Shown here piece after piece: positions 7,921 to 18,127 of a stretch of 39,962 bases of DNA. Both the position numbers and the translations under genes were made by a program. The DNA comes from Thermoanaerobaculia bacterium. Its GTDB lineage: Bacteria > Acidobacteriota > Thermoanaerobaculia > Multivoradales > JAHEKO01. The stretch is from assembly GCA_945787635.1 (NCBI GenBank), contig CALZIK010000129.1, positions 1 through 39,962 of the forward strand, read 5' to 3'. Numbering within the stretch: the stretch's first letter is position 1; each line of letters starts with the position of its first letter. The notes under the pieces are model-generated. The model had not been told where the DNA came from, ran no database searches, and worked only from the letters and a program-made list of their open reading frames with translations.

Positions 7921-10900
7921 TCACTTCGATCCCTCGGCCGGCGGCTCGAGACCCTCGCCCGCGGGCACCGTAACGCTGGCGAGCTGCTGGTAAATCGCAT
8001 AGCGGCGCTCGGCGTGCTTCTGGCTCTCCGCCAGGAATCTCTTGTAGCGGGCCGGATCGAGCTTCTCGACCATCCGGAACCGGGTCTCGAGCGGCAGAAC
8101 CTCGCTCACCTTGCGCTTCGGCGTCTTGGAGTCGAACTTGAGCGGCGGCAGCCCTTGCACCGTGCGCCGCGGATCGAACCGGTAGAGCGGCCAGATTCCC
8201 GACTCGACCAGGAGCTTCTGGTGCTCGACACCCTGGGCGAGATCGTAGCCGTGCGCGATACAAGGACTGTAGGCGATCACCAGCGACGGTCCCTGGTACG
8301 ACTCCGCCTCGGCGAGCACCTTGACGGCGTGGTTCATGTCTGCGCCGAAGGCGATCGAGGCCACGTAAACATGACCGTAGCTCATCGCCTCGAGCCCCAG
8401 ATCCTTCTTGCCGATCTCCTTGCCGGCCACCGCGAACTTCGCCGAGGCGCCGAGTGGCGTCGCCTTGGACGCCTGGCCGCCGGTGTTCGAATAGACTTCG
8501 GTGTCCATGACCAGAACGTTGACGTCGCGCTTGAGCGACAGAACGTGATCGAGGCCGCCGTAACCGATGTCATAGGCCCAACCATCGCCGCCCAGGAGCC
8601 AGACGCTCTTGCGGACCAGGTAGTCGGCGATCCCGGCCAGCCGGTCGGCGCGTGGGTCATTCATCGCGACGAGCTTGGTCCGAAGGCGCTCGACCCGGCT
8701 GCGCTGCGCCGAGAGCTCGCCTTCGCCACGCGACTCGGCTTCGAGGATCTCGGCCGCCAGCCCGTTGCCGACCCGGTGCGCCAACTCGGCGAGCTCCGAA
8801 CGAGCCTGCTTCTCCAGGTGATCGACCGCCAATCGAAATCCCAGCCCGAACTCCGCGTTGTCCTCGAACAGCGAGTTCGACCAGGCCGGCCCCCGACCGT
8901 CACGGTTCTTGGTGAACGGAGTTGTCGGGAGGTTGCCGCCGTAGATCGATGAGCAGCCGGTGGCGTTGGCGATCAACAGGCGGTCGCCGAAGAGCTGGGT
9001 CATGAGCTTGACGTACGGCGTCTCGCCGCAGCCCGCGCAGGCTCCCGAGTATTCGAACAGAGGCTCCATGAACTGAGACCCCTTGGCGTCGACGCGCGGG
9101 ATCAGGGCCCGGTCGACGTCGGGAAGATCGAGGAAGTAGCTGTAGTTCTCGCGCTCGCGATCGCGTATCGGCCGCTGCGGCCGCATGTTGATCGCCTTGC
9201 GTCGCGGGTTGGCCTTGTCCTTGGCGGGGCACACCTCGACGCACAGGTGACACCCGGTGCAATCCTCAGGCGCAACCTGGAGCGCGTACTGAAGGCCGCG
9301 GAAGTCCGGAGCCTTGTAGTCGACCGAAAGAAAGCTAGCCGGGGCTGCGCCGTTGCCACCGTTCTCGAGAGCGGGATCGAAAACCTTGGAGCGGATCGCG
9401 GCGTGCGGGCAGACCAGCACGCAGTGGTTGCACTGGATGCAAACGTCGGGCTCCCAGACCGGAATCTCCTGCGCGATGTTGCGCTTCTCCCACCGGCTGG
9501 TGCCTGTCGGCCAGGTGCCGTCGATCGGGAACGCGCTCACCGGCAGCAGGTCGCCCTTGCCCGCCAGCATCACCGAGGTCACCTTCTGCACGAAGTCGGG
9601 CGCTTCGGCGGCCACGATCGGCGGACGGTGTCGAGTCGCGCTCACGTCTTTCGGAATCTCGACTCGGTGAAGGCGCTCGACCGCGGCATCGACCGCGCGA
9701 AAGTTCTTCTCCACCAGCACCGGGCCACGCTTTCCGTAGCTTTTCTCGAGCGCCTTTTTGACCGCCGCCAGCGCCTTGCCACTGGGCAGGAGATCGGTCA
9801 GCGCGAAGAAGGCGGCCTGCATGATGGTGTTGACCCGCCCACCCAGGCCGAGCTCGCGAGCCAAACCGTAAGCGTCGATCACCCAAAAGGCGAGGTCCTT
9901 TTCGAGGATCTCTTTCTGCACCTCGCTCGGCAACCAGTCCCAAACGTCCTCCGCGGCGTGCGGGGAATTGAGCAGAAACGTCGCCCCATGGCCCGCTCGT
10001 TCGAGCACCTCGAAACGATCCAGGAAGTCGAACTGGTGACAGGCCACGAATGCCGCCTGATCCACCAGATAGGCCGAGCGGATCGGCCGGTCCCCAAAGC
10101 GCAGGTGGGAGACCGTCACCGCTCCGGCCTTCTTCGAGTCGTAGACGAAGTATCCCTGAACCTGCTTCTCGGTTTGCCCACCGATGATTTTGATCGAGTT
10201 CTTGTTGGCGCTCACCGTGCCGTCCGAGCCCAAGCCGAAGAAGAGGGCGCCGACGGTTCCGTCGGCCTTCGGCGCGCTCTCTCGCGAAATATCGAGCGAT
10301 CTGTGGGTGACGTCATCGACGATCCCGACGGTGAAGTGGTTGCGCGGCGACGGCTCGGCAAGCTCTGCGAAGACCCTTTCGACGCACGCTGGATCGAACT
10401 CCTTGGACGACAAACCGTAGCGACCCGCGACGACGCCCGGGGTGGCCAACCAGCTCGAGACGCCGAGCGCCTCGGCCTCGCGGATCGCCGTGACCACGTC
10501 CAGATAGAGTGGGTCGCCCACCGCGCCCGGCTCCTTGGTGCGATCGAGCACCGCGATTCCTTTCACGGAGGGCGGCAGCGACCGAGCAAAGGCCTCGACG
10601 TCGAAGGGCCGATAGAGTCGCACCTTGACGACCCCGACTCGCTCCTCGGCGGAGGCCAGACGATCTACCACTTCGTGCACGGTCTCGGCGCCCGAGCCCA
10701 TCAAGACGAGCACCCGCTCGGCATCCGGGTGCCCCGCGTATTCGAACAGGTCGTACGAACGGCCGGTGAGCTCGGCGAAGCGAGCCATCGTGGCGCGTAC
10801 GATTCCCGGACAGGCGTCGTAGAAGCCGTTGGCGGCCTCGCGCGCCTGGAAAAACGCGTCCGGGTTCTGAGCGGTGCCGCGTAGAACCGGTCGATCGGGG

Positions 10901-11529
10901 CTCAAGGCGCGCTCGCGATGCGCTTCGACCCACTCGAACTGGATCAGCTCTCGAAGCTGCTGGTCGGTGATCTCGTCGATCTTTTGAATCTCGTGCGAGG
11001 TCCGAAAGCCGTCAAAGAAATGGAGGAACGGAATCCTCGATTCGAGCGTAGCGGCCTGGGCGATGGCCGCCAGGTCGTGCGCTTCCTGAACCGACCCGGA
11101 GGCGAGCATCGCGAAGCCGGTCTGCCGGGCGGCCATGACATCCGAGTGATCGCAGAAGATCGACAGGGCGTGGGTAGCCAGCGACCTTGCCGCGACGTGC
11201 AGAACGAACGGCGTCAACTCCCCGGCGATCTTGTACATGTTGGGAATCTTGAGCAGCAGCCCTTGCGAGGCGGTGAAGCTCGTTCCCAGCGAGCCCGCCT
11301 GGATGGCGCCGTGAATCGCGCCCGCGGCTCCGCCTTCGGATTGCATCTCGACCACGTCAGGCACCTGACCCCAGACGTTGGAGCGTCCCTCCACGGACCA
11401 GGCATCGGCGAGCTCGCCCATCGGCGAAGCCGGCGTGATCGGGTAGATGGCGATGACCTCGTTCGACCGGTACGCGACCGACGCGGCGGCTTCGTTGCCA
11501 TCGACAGTAATCTTGCCTGCTTTCGCCAT
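7921..11529 (-). CDS. nifJ: pyruvate:ferredoxin (flavodoxin) oxidoreductase, single-chain
   Basis: A 1202-residue fused PFOR, the usual length for the homodimeric enzyme. It turns pyruvate and CoA into acetyl-CoA and CO2 and reduces ferredoxin. Order of domains: N-terminal pyruvate/TPP-binding domain with IYPITPASPMGE near 30; domain II; the gamma/EKR region; a ferredoxin domain with CIQCNHCVLVCP near 695 and CTGCHLCVEVCP near 755; then the TPP domain with CAGCGETPY near 830 (third cluster), NATGCSSIYGG near 850 and GDGWAYDIGYGG near 980. The late Cys in YSPCIAHGYDL completes the proximal-cluster ligands. All cluster Cys are present, so the enzyme should be active. GGAG precedes the ATG at 11529. 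It implies anaerobic or microaerobic carbon metabolism; no nif genes are nearby, so a nitrogenase role is not indicated. Confidence 0.95.
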   Translation of the reverse strand: MAKAGKITVDGNEAAASVAYRSNEVIAIYPITPASPMGELADAWSVEGRSNVWGQVPDVVEMQSEGGAAGAIHGAIQAGSLGTSFTASQGLLLKIPNMYKIAGELTPFVLHVAARSLATHALSIFCDHSDVMAARQTGFAMLASGSVQEAHDLAAIAQAATLESRIPFLHFFDGFRTSHEIQKIDEITDQQLRELIQFEWVEAHRERALSPDRPVLRGTAQNPDAFFQAREAANGFYDACPGIVRATMARFAELTGRSYDLFEYAGHPDAERVLVLMGSGAETVHEVVDRLASAEERVGVVKVRLYRPFDVEAFARSLPPSVKGIAVLDRTKEPGAVGDPLYLDVVTAIREAEALGVSSWLATPGVVAGRYGLSSKEFDPACVERVFAELAEPSPRNHFTVGIVDDVTHRSLDISRESAPKADGTVGALFFGLGSDGTVSANKNSIKIIGGQTEKQVQGYFVYDSKKAGAVTVSHLRFGDRPIRSAYLVDQAAFVACHQFDFLDRFEVLERAGHGATFLLNSPHAAEDVWDWLPSEVQKEILEKDLAFWVIDAYGLARELGLGGRVNTIMQAAFFALTDLLPSGKALAAVKKALEKSYGKRGPVLVEKNFRAVDAAVERLHRVEIPKDVSATRHRPPIVAAEAPDFVQKVTSVMLAGKGDLLPVSAFPIDGTWPTGTSRWEKRNIAQEIPVWEPDVCIQCNHCVLVCPHAAIRSKVFDPALENGGNGAAPASFLSVDYKAPDFRGLQYALQVAPEDCTGCHLCVEVCPAKDKANPRRKAINMRPQRPIRDRERENYSYFLDLPDVDRALIPRVDAKGSQFMEPLFEYSGACAGCGETPYVKLMTQLFGDRLLIANATGCSSIYGGNLPTTPFTKNRDGRGPAWSNSLFEDNAEFGLGFRLAVDHLEKQARSELAELAHRVGNGLAAEILEAESRGEGELSAQRSRVERLRTKLVAMNDPRADRLAGIADYLVRKSVWLLGGDGWAYDIGYGGLDHVLSLKRDVNVLVMDTEVYSNTGGQASKATPLGASAKFAVAGKEIGKKDLGLEAMSYGHVYVASIAFGADMNHAVKVLAEAESYQGPSLVIAYSPCIAHGYDLAQGVEHQKLLVESGIWPLYRFDPRRTVQGLPPLKFDSKTPKRKVSEVLPLETRFRMVEKLDPARYKRFLAESQKHAERRYAIYQQLASVTVPAGEGLEPPAEGSK

Positions 11530-11634
11530 GATGCGCTCCAGTGGACTGGGCTCGCAGGCATCGTAGTGGCAGCCCGCACCCGCCACCACACCTAGCGGAC
11601 CGGTAAAGGCCCCCACCCTAACAGGGGGCGATTC

Positions 11635-12681
11635 CTAGGCGTGCTGCAGGCGGTGGCGCGCCTGCCGAAAACTCACCAACCGGCCTTCGACCTCGTCCCA
11701 GAGATGGAGCCGCGCGCTACGCAGGCTGGTCCAGATGGTCAAGCGGGTCACGTGGTGGAGCTCCTGCACCTGCGTGAAGCATTCCTTCAGCCGGTAGTTG
11801 GGGATCGCCGACGCCAGGTGATGGACGTGGTGAAAGCCGATATTGCCGGTGAACCAGTGCAGAAGCGCCGGGAGATCGTAGAGCGAGCTACCCTCGATGC
11901 CGGCGCGGTAGAAGTCCCACTCCTCGTGCTCACGCCAGTAGGTGTCCTCGAACTGATGCTGGATGTAGAACAGCCAGACGCCAATCGTGCCGCTGAGGAG
12001 GATGATCAATCCTTCGACCACCAGGAAGCGCCCGAGGCCGAAGAGCTGCCAGCCGGCGAGTATCGCTCCGGCAATCGCCACGTTGGTCCACATGACGCTA
12101 GCCCACTCGCGCTTCCATCGGCGCGGGATGTCGAGCGGCAGGCGCTGCTTGAGAACGAACTGATAGAACGGTCCGATCCCCAGAAGCACGATCGGATGGC
12201 GATACACCCGGTACTTGAGTCTGCCCCACCACGATCGCTCGAGGTATTCCTCGACCGTGAGCGTTTCGACGTCGCCCAACCCCCGGCGGTCGAGGTCTCC
12301 CGAGGTGCCATGGTGAATCCCGTGAGTCCGACGCCAGTAGACGAAGGGGGTCAAGGTGAACACGCCGAGCACCGCGCCGACCGCGTGATTCATCTTGCGG
12401 GACCTGAAGAAGGACCCGTGACCGCAATCGTGCAGGAAGATGAACAGCCGGATCTGGAGGCCGGTCGTAGGCAAGGCCAAAAGCAGGGTGAGCCACAGGG
12501 AGACCTCGAGGCTCTTGAGCATCAGCAACCAGCCCGCGGTCCAGAGGCCGAGGGTGGTCAGCAGCTGAAACCACGCCTTGCGGTCGATCGCCCCCATGTG
12601 GGGCTGGAGAAGCCCGTTCCAGTATCGGGCCACTTCGGCCCGTGTCGGCACGTTCAACGCGTTCTTTCGAGGCTCATGCAT
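11635..12681 (-). CDS. membrane fatty acid desaturase
   Basis: A 348-residue membrane protein with the three histidine boxes that hold the di-iron centre: HDCGH at 84-88, HGIHH at 120-124 and HHVHH at 284-288. Four or more hydrophobic segments surround them, around 40-80, 100-115, 165-180 and 205-240. This is the acyl-lipid type of desaturase, which places a double bond in membrane fatty acids using O2 and electrons from ferredoxin or cytochrome b5-like donors. The ATG at 12681 gives [14 protein letters not shown] box lies 14 bp ahead of it on the same strand. Need for O2 contrasts with the oxygen-sensitive PFOR next door, which suggests a facultative or microaerobic lifestyle. Confidence 0.9.
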   Translation of the reverse strand: MHEPRKNALNVPTRAEVARYWNGLLQPHMGAIDRKAWFQLLTTLGLWTAGWLLMLKSLEVSLWLTLLLALPTTGLQIRLFIFLHDCGHGSFFRSRKMNHAVGAVLGVFTLTPFVYWRRTHGIHHGTSGDLDRRGLGDVETLTVEEYLERSWWGRLKYRVYRHPIVLLGIGPFYQFVLKQRLPLDIPRRWKREWASVMWTNVAIAGAILAGWQLFGLGRFLVVEGLIILLSGTIGVWLFYIQHQFEDTYWREHEEWDFYRAGIEGSSLYDLPALLHWFTGNIGFHHVHHLASAIPNYRLKECFTQVQELHHVTRLTIWTSLRSARLHLWDEVEGRLVSFRQARHRLQHA

Positions 12682-12694
12682 TCCACGCCTGTAG

Positions 12695-12700
12695 ATTCTA
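12695..12700 (-). promoter_or_regulatory. candidate -10 element (TAGAAT) for the desaturase gene
   Basis: GCTAGAAT on the minus strand ends 13 nt before the ATG at 12681. It would start transcription about 6 nt upstream of the start codon, giving a very short leader. No convincing -35 hexamer is visible. Confidence 0.45.
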
Positions 12701-12727
12701 GCAGCCCAGCTCCGAGCCTGCAGTCGA

Positions 12728-13906
12728 TCAACCCGCAGCAACCAATTCGGCGCGGATTTCGCGGTTGTGCTCGCCGAGGCGAGGCGGATACCGGCGGTAG
12801 GTTGGGCCGGCGCTCGACATTCGAACGGGATGGCCGACCGATCTCACCATCCCGATCAGCGGATGCTCGAGCTCGACGATCATGCCGCGAGCCACGATCT
12901 GCTCGTCGGTGAGCGCCTCGTCGACGAAATTGATCGGGCCGGCCGGAATCCCGGCGGCCACCAGATCCTCGACCCAGTCGGCCGCATCGCGCGAGCGCAG
13001 AACCTCCTCGAGCAGCGGAATCAGTTCGCTGCGGTGGGCGTTGCGGTCGGGATTGGTCGTAAAGCGCGGGTCGGTCATCAATGATCCCTCGACGCCGAGC
13101 ACTTCGCAAAACCGCTTCCAGAGCCGCTCGGTACCGACCGCGACGATCAAGTCCTTGTCGCGCGCACGAACCGGCTGATAGGGCGCGATCGAAGGGTGAG
13201 CGTTGCCGAGCTTGGTCGGGCGCTCGCCGGTGGCAAAAAACGAGCCGGCAATGTTGGCAAGCCAGGTGACCTGGGCATCCACGAGCGCCACGTCCAGGAA
13301 CTGCCCCTGCCCGCACCCGCCCACCCGATCTCGAGCGTAGAGCGCGGCCTGAATACCGATCAGCGCGTAGAGGCCGGCGCTGATGTCCGCCATTGCGGTC
13401 GGAAACCGGATCGGTCCCGATCCGGGCTCTCCAGCCAGCGCCATCAAGCCGGCCTCGCCCTGGGCGATGACGTCGTAGCCCCCACGGCCGGCCTTCGGCC
13501 CGGAATGGCCGTAGCCGCTGATCGCCGCCTGAATGAGGCCCGGATTCGCCTTAAGCAGAGCTACCGGATCCAAACCGGCACGCTCGAGCGATTCCATCTT
13601 GGGGTTGTTACAGATGAAAACGTCCGCACTCTCGAGGAGGGCAAGCAACACCCGATGGTCGGCGGCGTCCTTAATGTCGAGCTCGATCGAGCGCTTGTTG
13701 CGGTTGACCGAGAGAAAGTAGGCGCTCTCGCCTTCGAGGAAAGGCGGACCCCACTTGCGAGACTGATCTCCTACCCCCCGGCGCTCGACCTTGATGACGT
13801 CGGCGCCGAGATCCCCGAGTGTCATTCCGCAGTACGGTCCCGCGAGGGCCTCCGCCATCTCGATGACACAAATACCGTCGAGGGGGGCTGGCGGGGAGTC
13901 GGTCAT
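12728..13906 (-). CDS. class III CoA-transferase (CaiB/BaiF family)
   Basis: A 392-residue protein with the family N-terminus [19 protein letters not shown], then [13 protein letters not shown] near 40-52 and [12 protein letters not shown] near 80. The segment [16 protein letters not shown] near 170 holds the Asp expected to form the acyl-aspartyl intermediate in formyl-CoA transferase relatives. Such enzymes move CoA between carboxylic acids, for example oxalate, carnitine, succinate or aromatic acids. The substrate is not readable. The start ATG at 13906 (MTDSPPAP) fits the family length. Orientation matches the desaturase, with 46 bp between them. Confidence 0.9.
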   Translation of the reverse strand: MTDSPPAPLDGICVIEMAEALAGPYCGMTLGDLGADVIKVERRGVGDQSRKWGPPFLEGESAYFLSVNRNKRSIELDIKDAADHRVLLALLESADVFICNNPKMESLERAGLDPVALLKANPGLIQAAISGYGHSGPKAGRGGYDVIAQGEAGLMALAGEPGSGPIRFPTAMADISAGLYALIGIQAALYARDRVGGCGQGQFLDVALVDAQVTWLANIAGSFFATGERPTKLGNAHPSIAPYQPVRARDKDLIVAVGTERLWKRFCEVLGVEGSLMTDPRFTTNPDRNAHRSELIPLLEEVLRSRDAADWVEDLVAAGIPAGPINFVDEALTDEQIVARGMIVELEHPLIGMVRSVGHPVRMSSAGPTYRRYPPRLGEHNREIRAELVAAG

Positions 13907-14062
13907 ATCTGGCACGAGGGTGATCCTGAAGGATATCCGAACCTCGAGCGCGCGGTGACGGAGGGCGATCGCCACATCCGAAAGGCCCGCCGCTTCGTAC
14001 TCGAAACGGCGGCCTCGGGCAATTGATTCTCCGAAGCCGAGTAAACTCGGGGCTCCGAAACC

Positions 14063-14085
14063 CCGGAAGCGTTCCCGGCTTCCGG
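14063..14085 (+). promoter_or_regulatory. perfect 8-bp-stem hairpin upstream of the metalloprotease gene
   Basis: CCGGAAGC at 14063-14070 pairs with GCTTCCGG at 14078-14085 around a 7-nt loop. It lies 26 bp before the ATG of the protease gene in the divergent intergenic region. There is no T-run, so it is not a standard terminator. It could be a leader hairpin or an operator dyad. Confidence 0.35.
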
Positions 14086-14111
14086 TACGGCACTTGCTTC
14101 ACACACCGACC

Positions 14112-15935
14112 ATGGGACGCAGGCAGCACCTCGAGAAGGACCGCGCGGGATCCGCAGCGACCGGCATGTGCCTCGCGCTGGGACTGACTCTCGCCCTCGC
14201 GAGCGGCACCCGTGCAGCGACCTACGTCGTCGTCAGCGACGGCGATCTACTGGACCAGGCCACGACCGTGGTCGAAGCGACGATTCTCCACAGGCTGCCC
14301 GCCCTTCGGGGAGCCAGACCTGCGACCGAGCATCTCGCGGCTGTCGGGCGCGTGATCAAGGGCAGACTCACATCGAGCACGCTGATCGTACGGACTCCCG
14401 GCGGCTCGACCGAGACCGGAGAGCTCGTCATCCCGGGCTCGCCTAGGTTTGCGGAAGGGGATCGGGTGCTCCTGTTTCTGGCGGCGAATCCGGACGGCAG
14501 CTACTCGCCGCTTCATCTCGCTCTGGGGGTTTTCTTCCGGCGCGACCACGACACCGGCTCGCTGGCGGTCAGAACCCTCGAAAATGCCACCCTGCTCGAC
14601 GCGCGGCTGGATCAGGCCACCGACCTCGCGCGCGACCATGACCTCTTTCTCGAGTGGCTCGAGGACCGCCACCGAGGGTTGCTCAGGCCACCGGACTACC
14701 TGCTCGAACGACCCGTGTCACCGGTTTTTCTGGCCGTCCCATACACCCTGATGGAGTACCGCGGCAATCACGTCCGCTGGTTTGATTTCGACGCCGGCGA
14801 TCCGGTCAGCTGGTTTTTTCGAAGCGCCGACAGCACCGATTCGCAGGCCGAGTTCGAGGCCGCGCTCGGCGCCTGGAAGCCGGAGCCGGCGCGGCTGGTG
14901 CTGGCCGGCGAGACCAACCGCTCGAATGGATTCGAACGGTCCGACGGAGTCAACGCGATCATCTTCGGCGATCCGAACGACTCGGTCACCGGCTCCTACA
15001 GCTGTGACGCCAACGGTGGTGGCACCCTCGCCACAGGCGGTTGGTGGGCCAGCGGCACCGGGGAGTACAAAGGCGAGACCTATGCCCGAATCGTGGAAGC
15101 CGAGATCGTGGTCAACGACGGTGTCGAGTGCCTGATCGAAACCAACCGGGCCGCCGCCGCCGAGCTCTTCACCCATGAGCTGGGCCACACGCTCGGCATC
15201 GGGCACTCCTGCGGAGACGACGTCACCGGACCCTGCGGACTCGAGAAAGACAAAAACGATGCGACCATGAGAGCCAGCCTGCACGACGACGGTCGTGGCG
15301 GGGCGATCCGGCCCGACGACCGGGCCGCCCTGGTGGCGCTCTACGGCGCGAGCCCTTCGCCCCCCTCCGTGGGCCCACAACCGAGTGAGCTGACCGTAAA
15401 AGCCCTCAAACCCTCCGCCGGCCGCCTGCGCTGGATCGACAACTCGTCCACCGAGGCAGGGTTCGAGGTCTGGCGACGGGTCGGCAGCCGGGCCTTCGAG
15501 CTCTGGCGCGAGGCCCCAGCCGACACCACGAGCCTGCGTTTTTCGGACGCCAAACCGGGCAAGACCTACGGCTTCAGAGTGCGAGCCGTGCTCGGCGATC
15601 CGGCCGATGGCCTCACCACCGAGTTTTCGAACACCGCGTCCGTGACCATGCCGAAAACGCTCAAGAGGCCCAAGAAGCTCAAGGCGACCGTCCTCGGTCC
15701 GACCTCTGGCCGGCTCGTCTGGAAGGATCGGTCCGACGGTGAGAAGAAGTTCCGCATCGAGCGAAGAACGGGCTCCGGAGGTTGGGAGAGCTGGCGCTCG
15801 GCGCCGGCCAACGCGACCAGGTTCGAGTTCGACGACGGAGAGCCGGGCACCACCTACAGCTTCAGGGTCCAGGCCCGCAGGGCCGGCAGCCACTCCAGCT
15901 ATTCCAACATCGCTACCGTTACTCTGCCCGAATGA
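14112..15935 (+). CDS. secreted matrixin-like zinc metalloprotease with two fibronectin type III domains
   Basis: A 607-residue exported protein. The signal peptide is residues 1-36 (hydrophobic core LALGLTLALASG, cleavage near TRAAT). HELGHTLGIGH at 355-365 is the extended zinc motif HExxHxxGxxH of metzincins. The later methionine in DATMRAS fits the Met-turn. Two FnIII-like repeats follow at about 428-515 and 517-607, each with the pattern LRWIDNSSTEAGFEVWRR or LVWKDRSDGEKKFRIERR and ending in YSFRV/YGFRV. I use the ATG at 14112; a TTG 18 bp upstream is in frame. The protein probably degrades extracellular protein or binds surfaces through the FnIII pair. Its last bases overlap the next gene by ATGA. 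Confidence 0.85.
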   Translation: MGRRQHLEKDRAGSAATGMCLALGLTLALASGTRAATYVVVSDGDLLDQATTVVEATILHRLPALRGARPATEHLAAVGRVIKGRLTSSTLIVRTPGGSTETGELVIPGSPRFAEGDRVLLFLAANPDGSYSPLHLALGVFFRRDHDTGSLAVRTLENATLLDARLDQATDLARDHDLFLEWLEDRHRGLLRPPDYLLERPVSPVFLAVPYTLMEYRGNHVRWFDFDAGDPVSWFFRSADSTDSQAEFEAALGAWKPEPARLVLAGETNRSNGFERSDGVNAIIFGDPNDSVTGSYSCDANGGGTLATGGWWASGTGEYKGETYARIVEAEIVVNDGVECLIETNRAAAAELFTHELGHTLGIGHSCGDDVTGPCGLEKDKNDATMRASLHDDGRGGAIRPDDRAALVALYGASPSPPSVGPQPSELTVKALKPSAGRLRWIDNSSTEAGFEVWRRVGSRAFELWREAPADTTSLRFSDAKPGKTYGFRVRAVLGDPADGLTTEFSNTASVTMPKTLKRPKKLKATVLGPTSGRLVWKDRSDGEKKFRIERRTGSGGWESWRSAPANATRFEFDDGEPGTTYSFRVQARRAGSHSSYSNIATVTLPE

Positions 15936-16357
15936 GCCACCAGCGAGACGGTCGAGAGCGCTTCCTGGTGCTCCTGCTGCGGGTCGGCGCGGTCCTCACC
16001 GGATCGGCGATCTTCGCCGTCTTCCTGCCCGAGGCCACCATGGCTTCGATCTACGCTCGCCTCGGCATCGGCGAGTTTCCGTCGTCGCCGCTGACCAACT
16101 ACCTGACCCGTTCGCTTTCCGCGATGTACGCCTTCCACGGCGGCTTGTTGTTCGTTCTGTCGACCGACGTGCGCCGGTTCCGGAAGGCGCTCATCTTCGT
16201 CGGTTGGGCGACGGCCGCTCTCGGCGTAGCCTTGACCGCCATCGACCTGCAGGCACCGATGCCCACTTGGTGGGTGCTCGCCGAGGGGCCCTGCGTGGTC
16301 GGCATCGGCCTGGTGGTCGCCCGGCTCGCCCGCGATCTCAGCCCGGACTGCGGCTGA
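15932..16357 (+). CDS. small four-helix membrane protein, function unknown
   Basis: A 141-residue protein that begins in the ATGA overlap with the protease stop, so the two are translationally coupled. Four hydrophobic segments are visible: VLLLRVGAVLTGSAIFAVFL, a segment around SAMYAFHGGLLFVLS, LIFVGWATAALGVALTAI, and CVVGIGLVVARLA. Conserved-looking features are LTRSLSAMYAFHGG and an Arg-rich loop DVRRFRKA. I do not recognise a named family. Its 3' end overlaps the convergent sugar dehydrogenase gene by 20 bp. Confidence 0.7.
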   Translation: MSHQRDGRERFLVLLLRVGAVLTGSAIFAVFLPEATMASIYARLGIGEFPSSPLTNYLTRSLSAMYAFHGGLLFVLSTDVRRFRKALIFVGWATAALGVALTAIDLQAPMPTWWVLAEGPCVVGIGLVVARLARDLSPDCG

Positions 16358-18059
16358 ACGCGAACTCGTCCAGAAGAAGCACGCCCGAGCCGTCGCTGGT
16401 GCCCAGGGGAAAACCCGCCTCAAACGAGTTGATGCGTCGCTCCGCGGTGTCGAGATCGCTCCGGGCACCTCGGACGCGGCCGTTTCTGGCCAGGCTCGCG
16501 AAACCCTCCGGCGATCCGTCGTCCGGCGCCGCCCGCCAAGTGAGGGTGAGACGGGTAGATCGCTTCGCCGAGATCTTGGTTCGGGCAACGCGCCGCGCGC
16601 CTTCCGATCCGTGAACGTAGAGCGCGACTCGGAAGCGCTTCGCGACACGCTCGAGGGTCATCTCCACCTCGACGGTCTTTCCGTCGGTCAAGGCGACGAC
16701 GACCTCCTCGCGACTCAGCCGCTCGAGGCCACTGGGATCGATCGACAGCTCGAGCGCGACCTCGGCTTCGCGACCGGGCACCCTGGCCCGAACGCGAGGC
16801 CGACCCGAATCCGCGCGAACCGCAAGCGCGAAACCGGTGCCCTCGAGACCTGGGCTGGTGAGTCCCGGCTTGCCCCGTTTCTTCCAGCCCGAGAAATCTC
16901 CCGACTCGAAACCGTTGTGAAAGATCTCGGCGGTCGCTATGCGGTAGATCGCGCCGCCGAGGTCGACCGCGTAGATCTCGCCGTCCTCGTCTTCGCCAAA
17001 ACTCGCAATGCCGAGATCGGTGTCGGCGAGCTGCCGGAACGACCATTCTCCGCCGGCGCCCGGAGTCGCGCCCCAGATACGACCCGAGCAAAAATCGCCG
17101 AAGACATAGACGCCTTCGAGACCGGGGGACCTCGAGCCCCGGTAGCGGTACCCTCCGGTCACCGAGCAGCCCTGGTCATGCCGGTACTCGAGGATCGGAG
17201 TCACCAGGTCACCGGTGTCGCAACTATTGGACGGATTGAAGCAGCTCGATCCCTCCATTCGGCGCCAGCCATAGTTCTCCCCGCCAGGGCTTCCGGCGGG
17301 TTGAAGATCGATCTCCTCGACGGCGTTCTGCCCCACGTCTCCAATGAAGAGATCGCCGGTCTCGCGGTCGAAGCCGAAGCGCCAGGGGTTGCGAAGCCCG
17401 AAAGCCCAGATCTCCGCCCGTGCGCTCGAGTCGTTGACGAACGGATTGTCGGGCGGAATCGCGACCGGGCTGCCGTCCACGTCGATGCGCAGGATCTTCC
17501 CGAGCAGATTGTCGAGACTCTGCGCGTTGTTTTGCGGGTCGCCGCCCGAACCGCCGTCGCCCGAGGCGATGTAGAGGTAGCCGTCCGGCCCGAAGGCGAT
17601 GTGACCACCATTGTGATTGGCGAACGGTTGATCGAAGGTCAGAAGAGCGATCTCGGAATCGATGTCCGCCCGGTTCGGATCGGCACTCGAGACCGAGAAG
17701 CGCGAGACCACCGTGTCGCCGGCGCGATCGGTGTAGTTGACGAAGAATAAGCCGTTGCTCTCGTAGTCAGGGTGAAACGCCAGGCCCAGAAGGCCCCGCT
17801 CATCGCAGCATCGAACCGAGCTCGAGAGATCCAGAAACGGGACCTCGCGCACGGCACGGTCTTCGAGGACCAGGACCCTGCCGGCCTGCTCGACAATGAA
17901 AAGGCGCTCCGAGCCGTCTCCGGGCGCGACCAGGCCCAACGGCTGGTCGAGACCGGAGACGACCTCCTCGAGCTCGATGGCTCCCTGCGCGCGGGCGACC
18001 CCAACCGTCGCCAGACAGAGCAGAGCCAGCCAGATACCGTTTCTCACCGCGAGCCTCAC
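16338..18059 (-). CDS. secreted PQQ-type glucose/sorbosone dehydrogenase with C-terminal GFESGD/LamG-like domain
   Basis: About 573 residues. A signal peptide (LALLCLATVGVARA) precedes a six-bladed GSDH propeller that starts GLDQPLGLVAPGDGSERLF. The active-site block NHNGGHIAFGPDG carries the His expected as base, and IASGDGGSGGDPQNNAQ and NPWRFGFDRETGDLFIGDVG are calcium and PQQ-pocket blocks. Family members oxidise aldoses in the periplasm with PQQ. After residue 390 comes NGFESGDFSGWKK and a beta-sandwich tail of about 180 residues. Start is uncertain: GTG at 18059 is used; TTG at 18089 and GTG at 18047 are alternatives. Its 3' end overlaps the convergent membrane-protein gene by 20 bp. 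Confidence 0.85.
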   Translation of the reverse strand: MRLAVRNGIWLALLCLATVGVARAQGAIELEEVVSGLDQPLGLVAPGDGSERLFIVEQAGRVLVLEDRAVREVPFLDLSSSVRCCDERGLLGLAFHPDYESNGLFFVNYTDRAGDTVVSRFSVSSADPNRADIDSEIALLTFDQPFANHNGGHIAFGPDGYLYIASGDGGSGGDPQNNAQSLDNLLGKILRIDVDGSPVAIPPDNPFVNDSSARAEIWAFGLRNPWRFGFDRETGDLFIGDVGQNAVEEIDLQPAGSPGGENYGWRRMEGSSCFNPSNSCDTGDLVTPILEYRHDQGCSVTGGYRYRGSRSPGLEGVYVFGDFCSGRIWGATPGAGGEWSFRQLADTDLGIASFGEDEDGEIYAVDLGGAIYRIATAEIFHNGFESGDFSGWKKRGKPGLTSPGLEGTGFALAVRADSGRPRVRARVPGREAEVALELSIDPSGLERLSREEVVVALTDGKTVEVEMTLERVAKRFRVALYVHGSEGARRVARTKISAKRSTRLTLTWRAAPDDGSPEGFASLARNGRVRGARSDLDTAERRINSFEAGFPLGTSDGSGVLLLDEFAFSRSPG

Positions 18060-18127
18060 GCCGAAAACGCTACCACCGGCGAGCTGCAAACCTCATTTCG
18101 TTCCGGTTCCGGTGAGGCTTGCCGCCC

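Noticed and set aside
9247-10884. Plus-strand 545-codon frame opposite nifJ
   Set aside because: It is the antisense of PFOR, with no domain or membrane pattern.
7921-11529. Nitrogen-fixation locus because of the name nifJ
   Set aside because: No other nif genes are present; the gene is a general PFOR.
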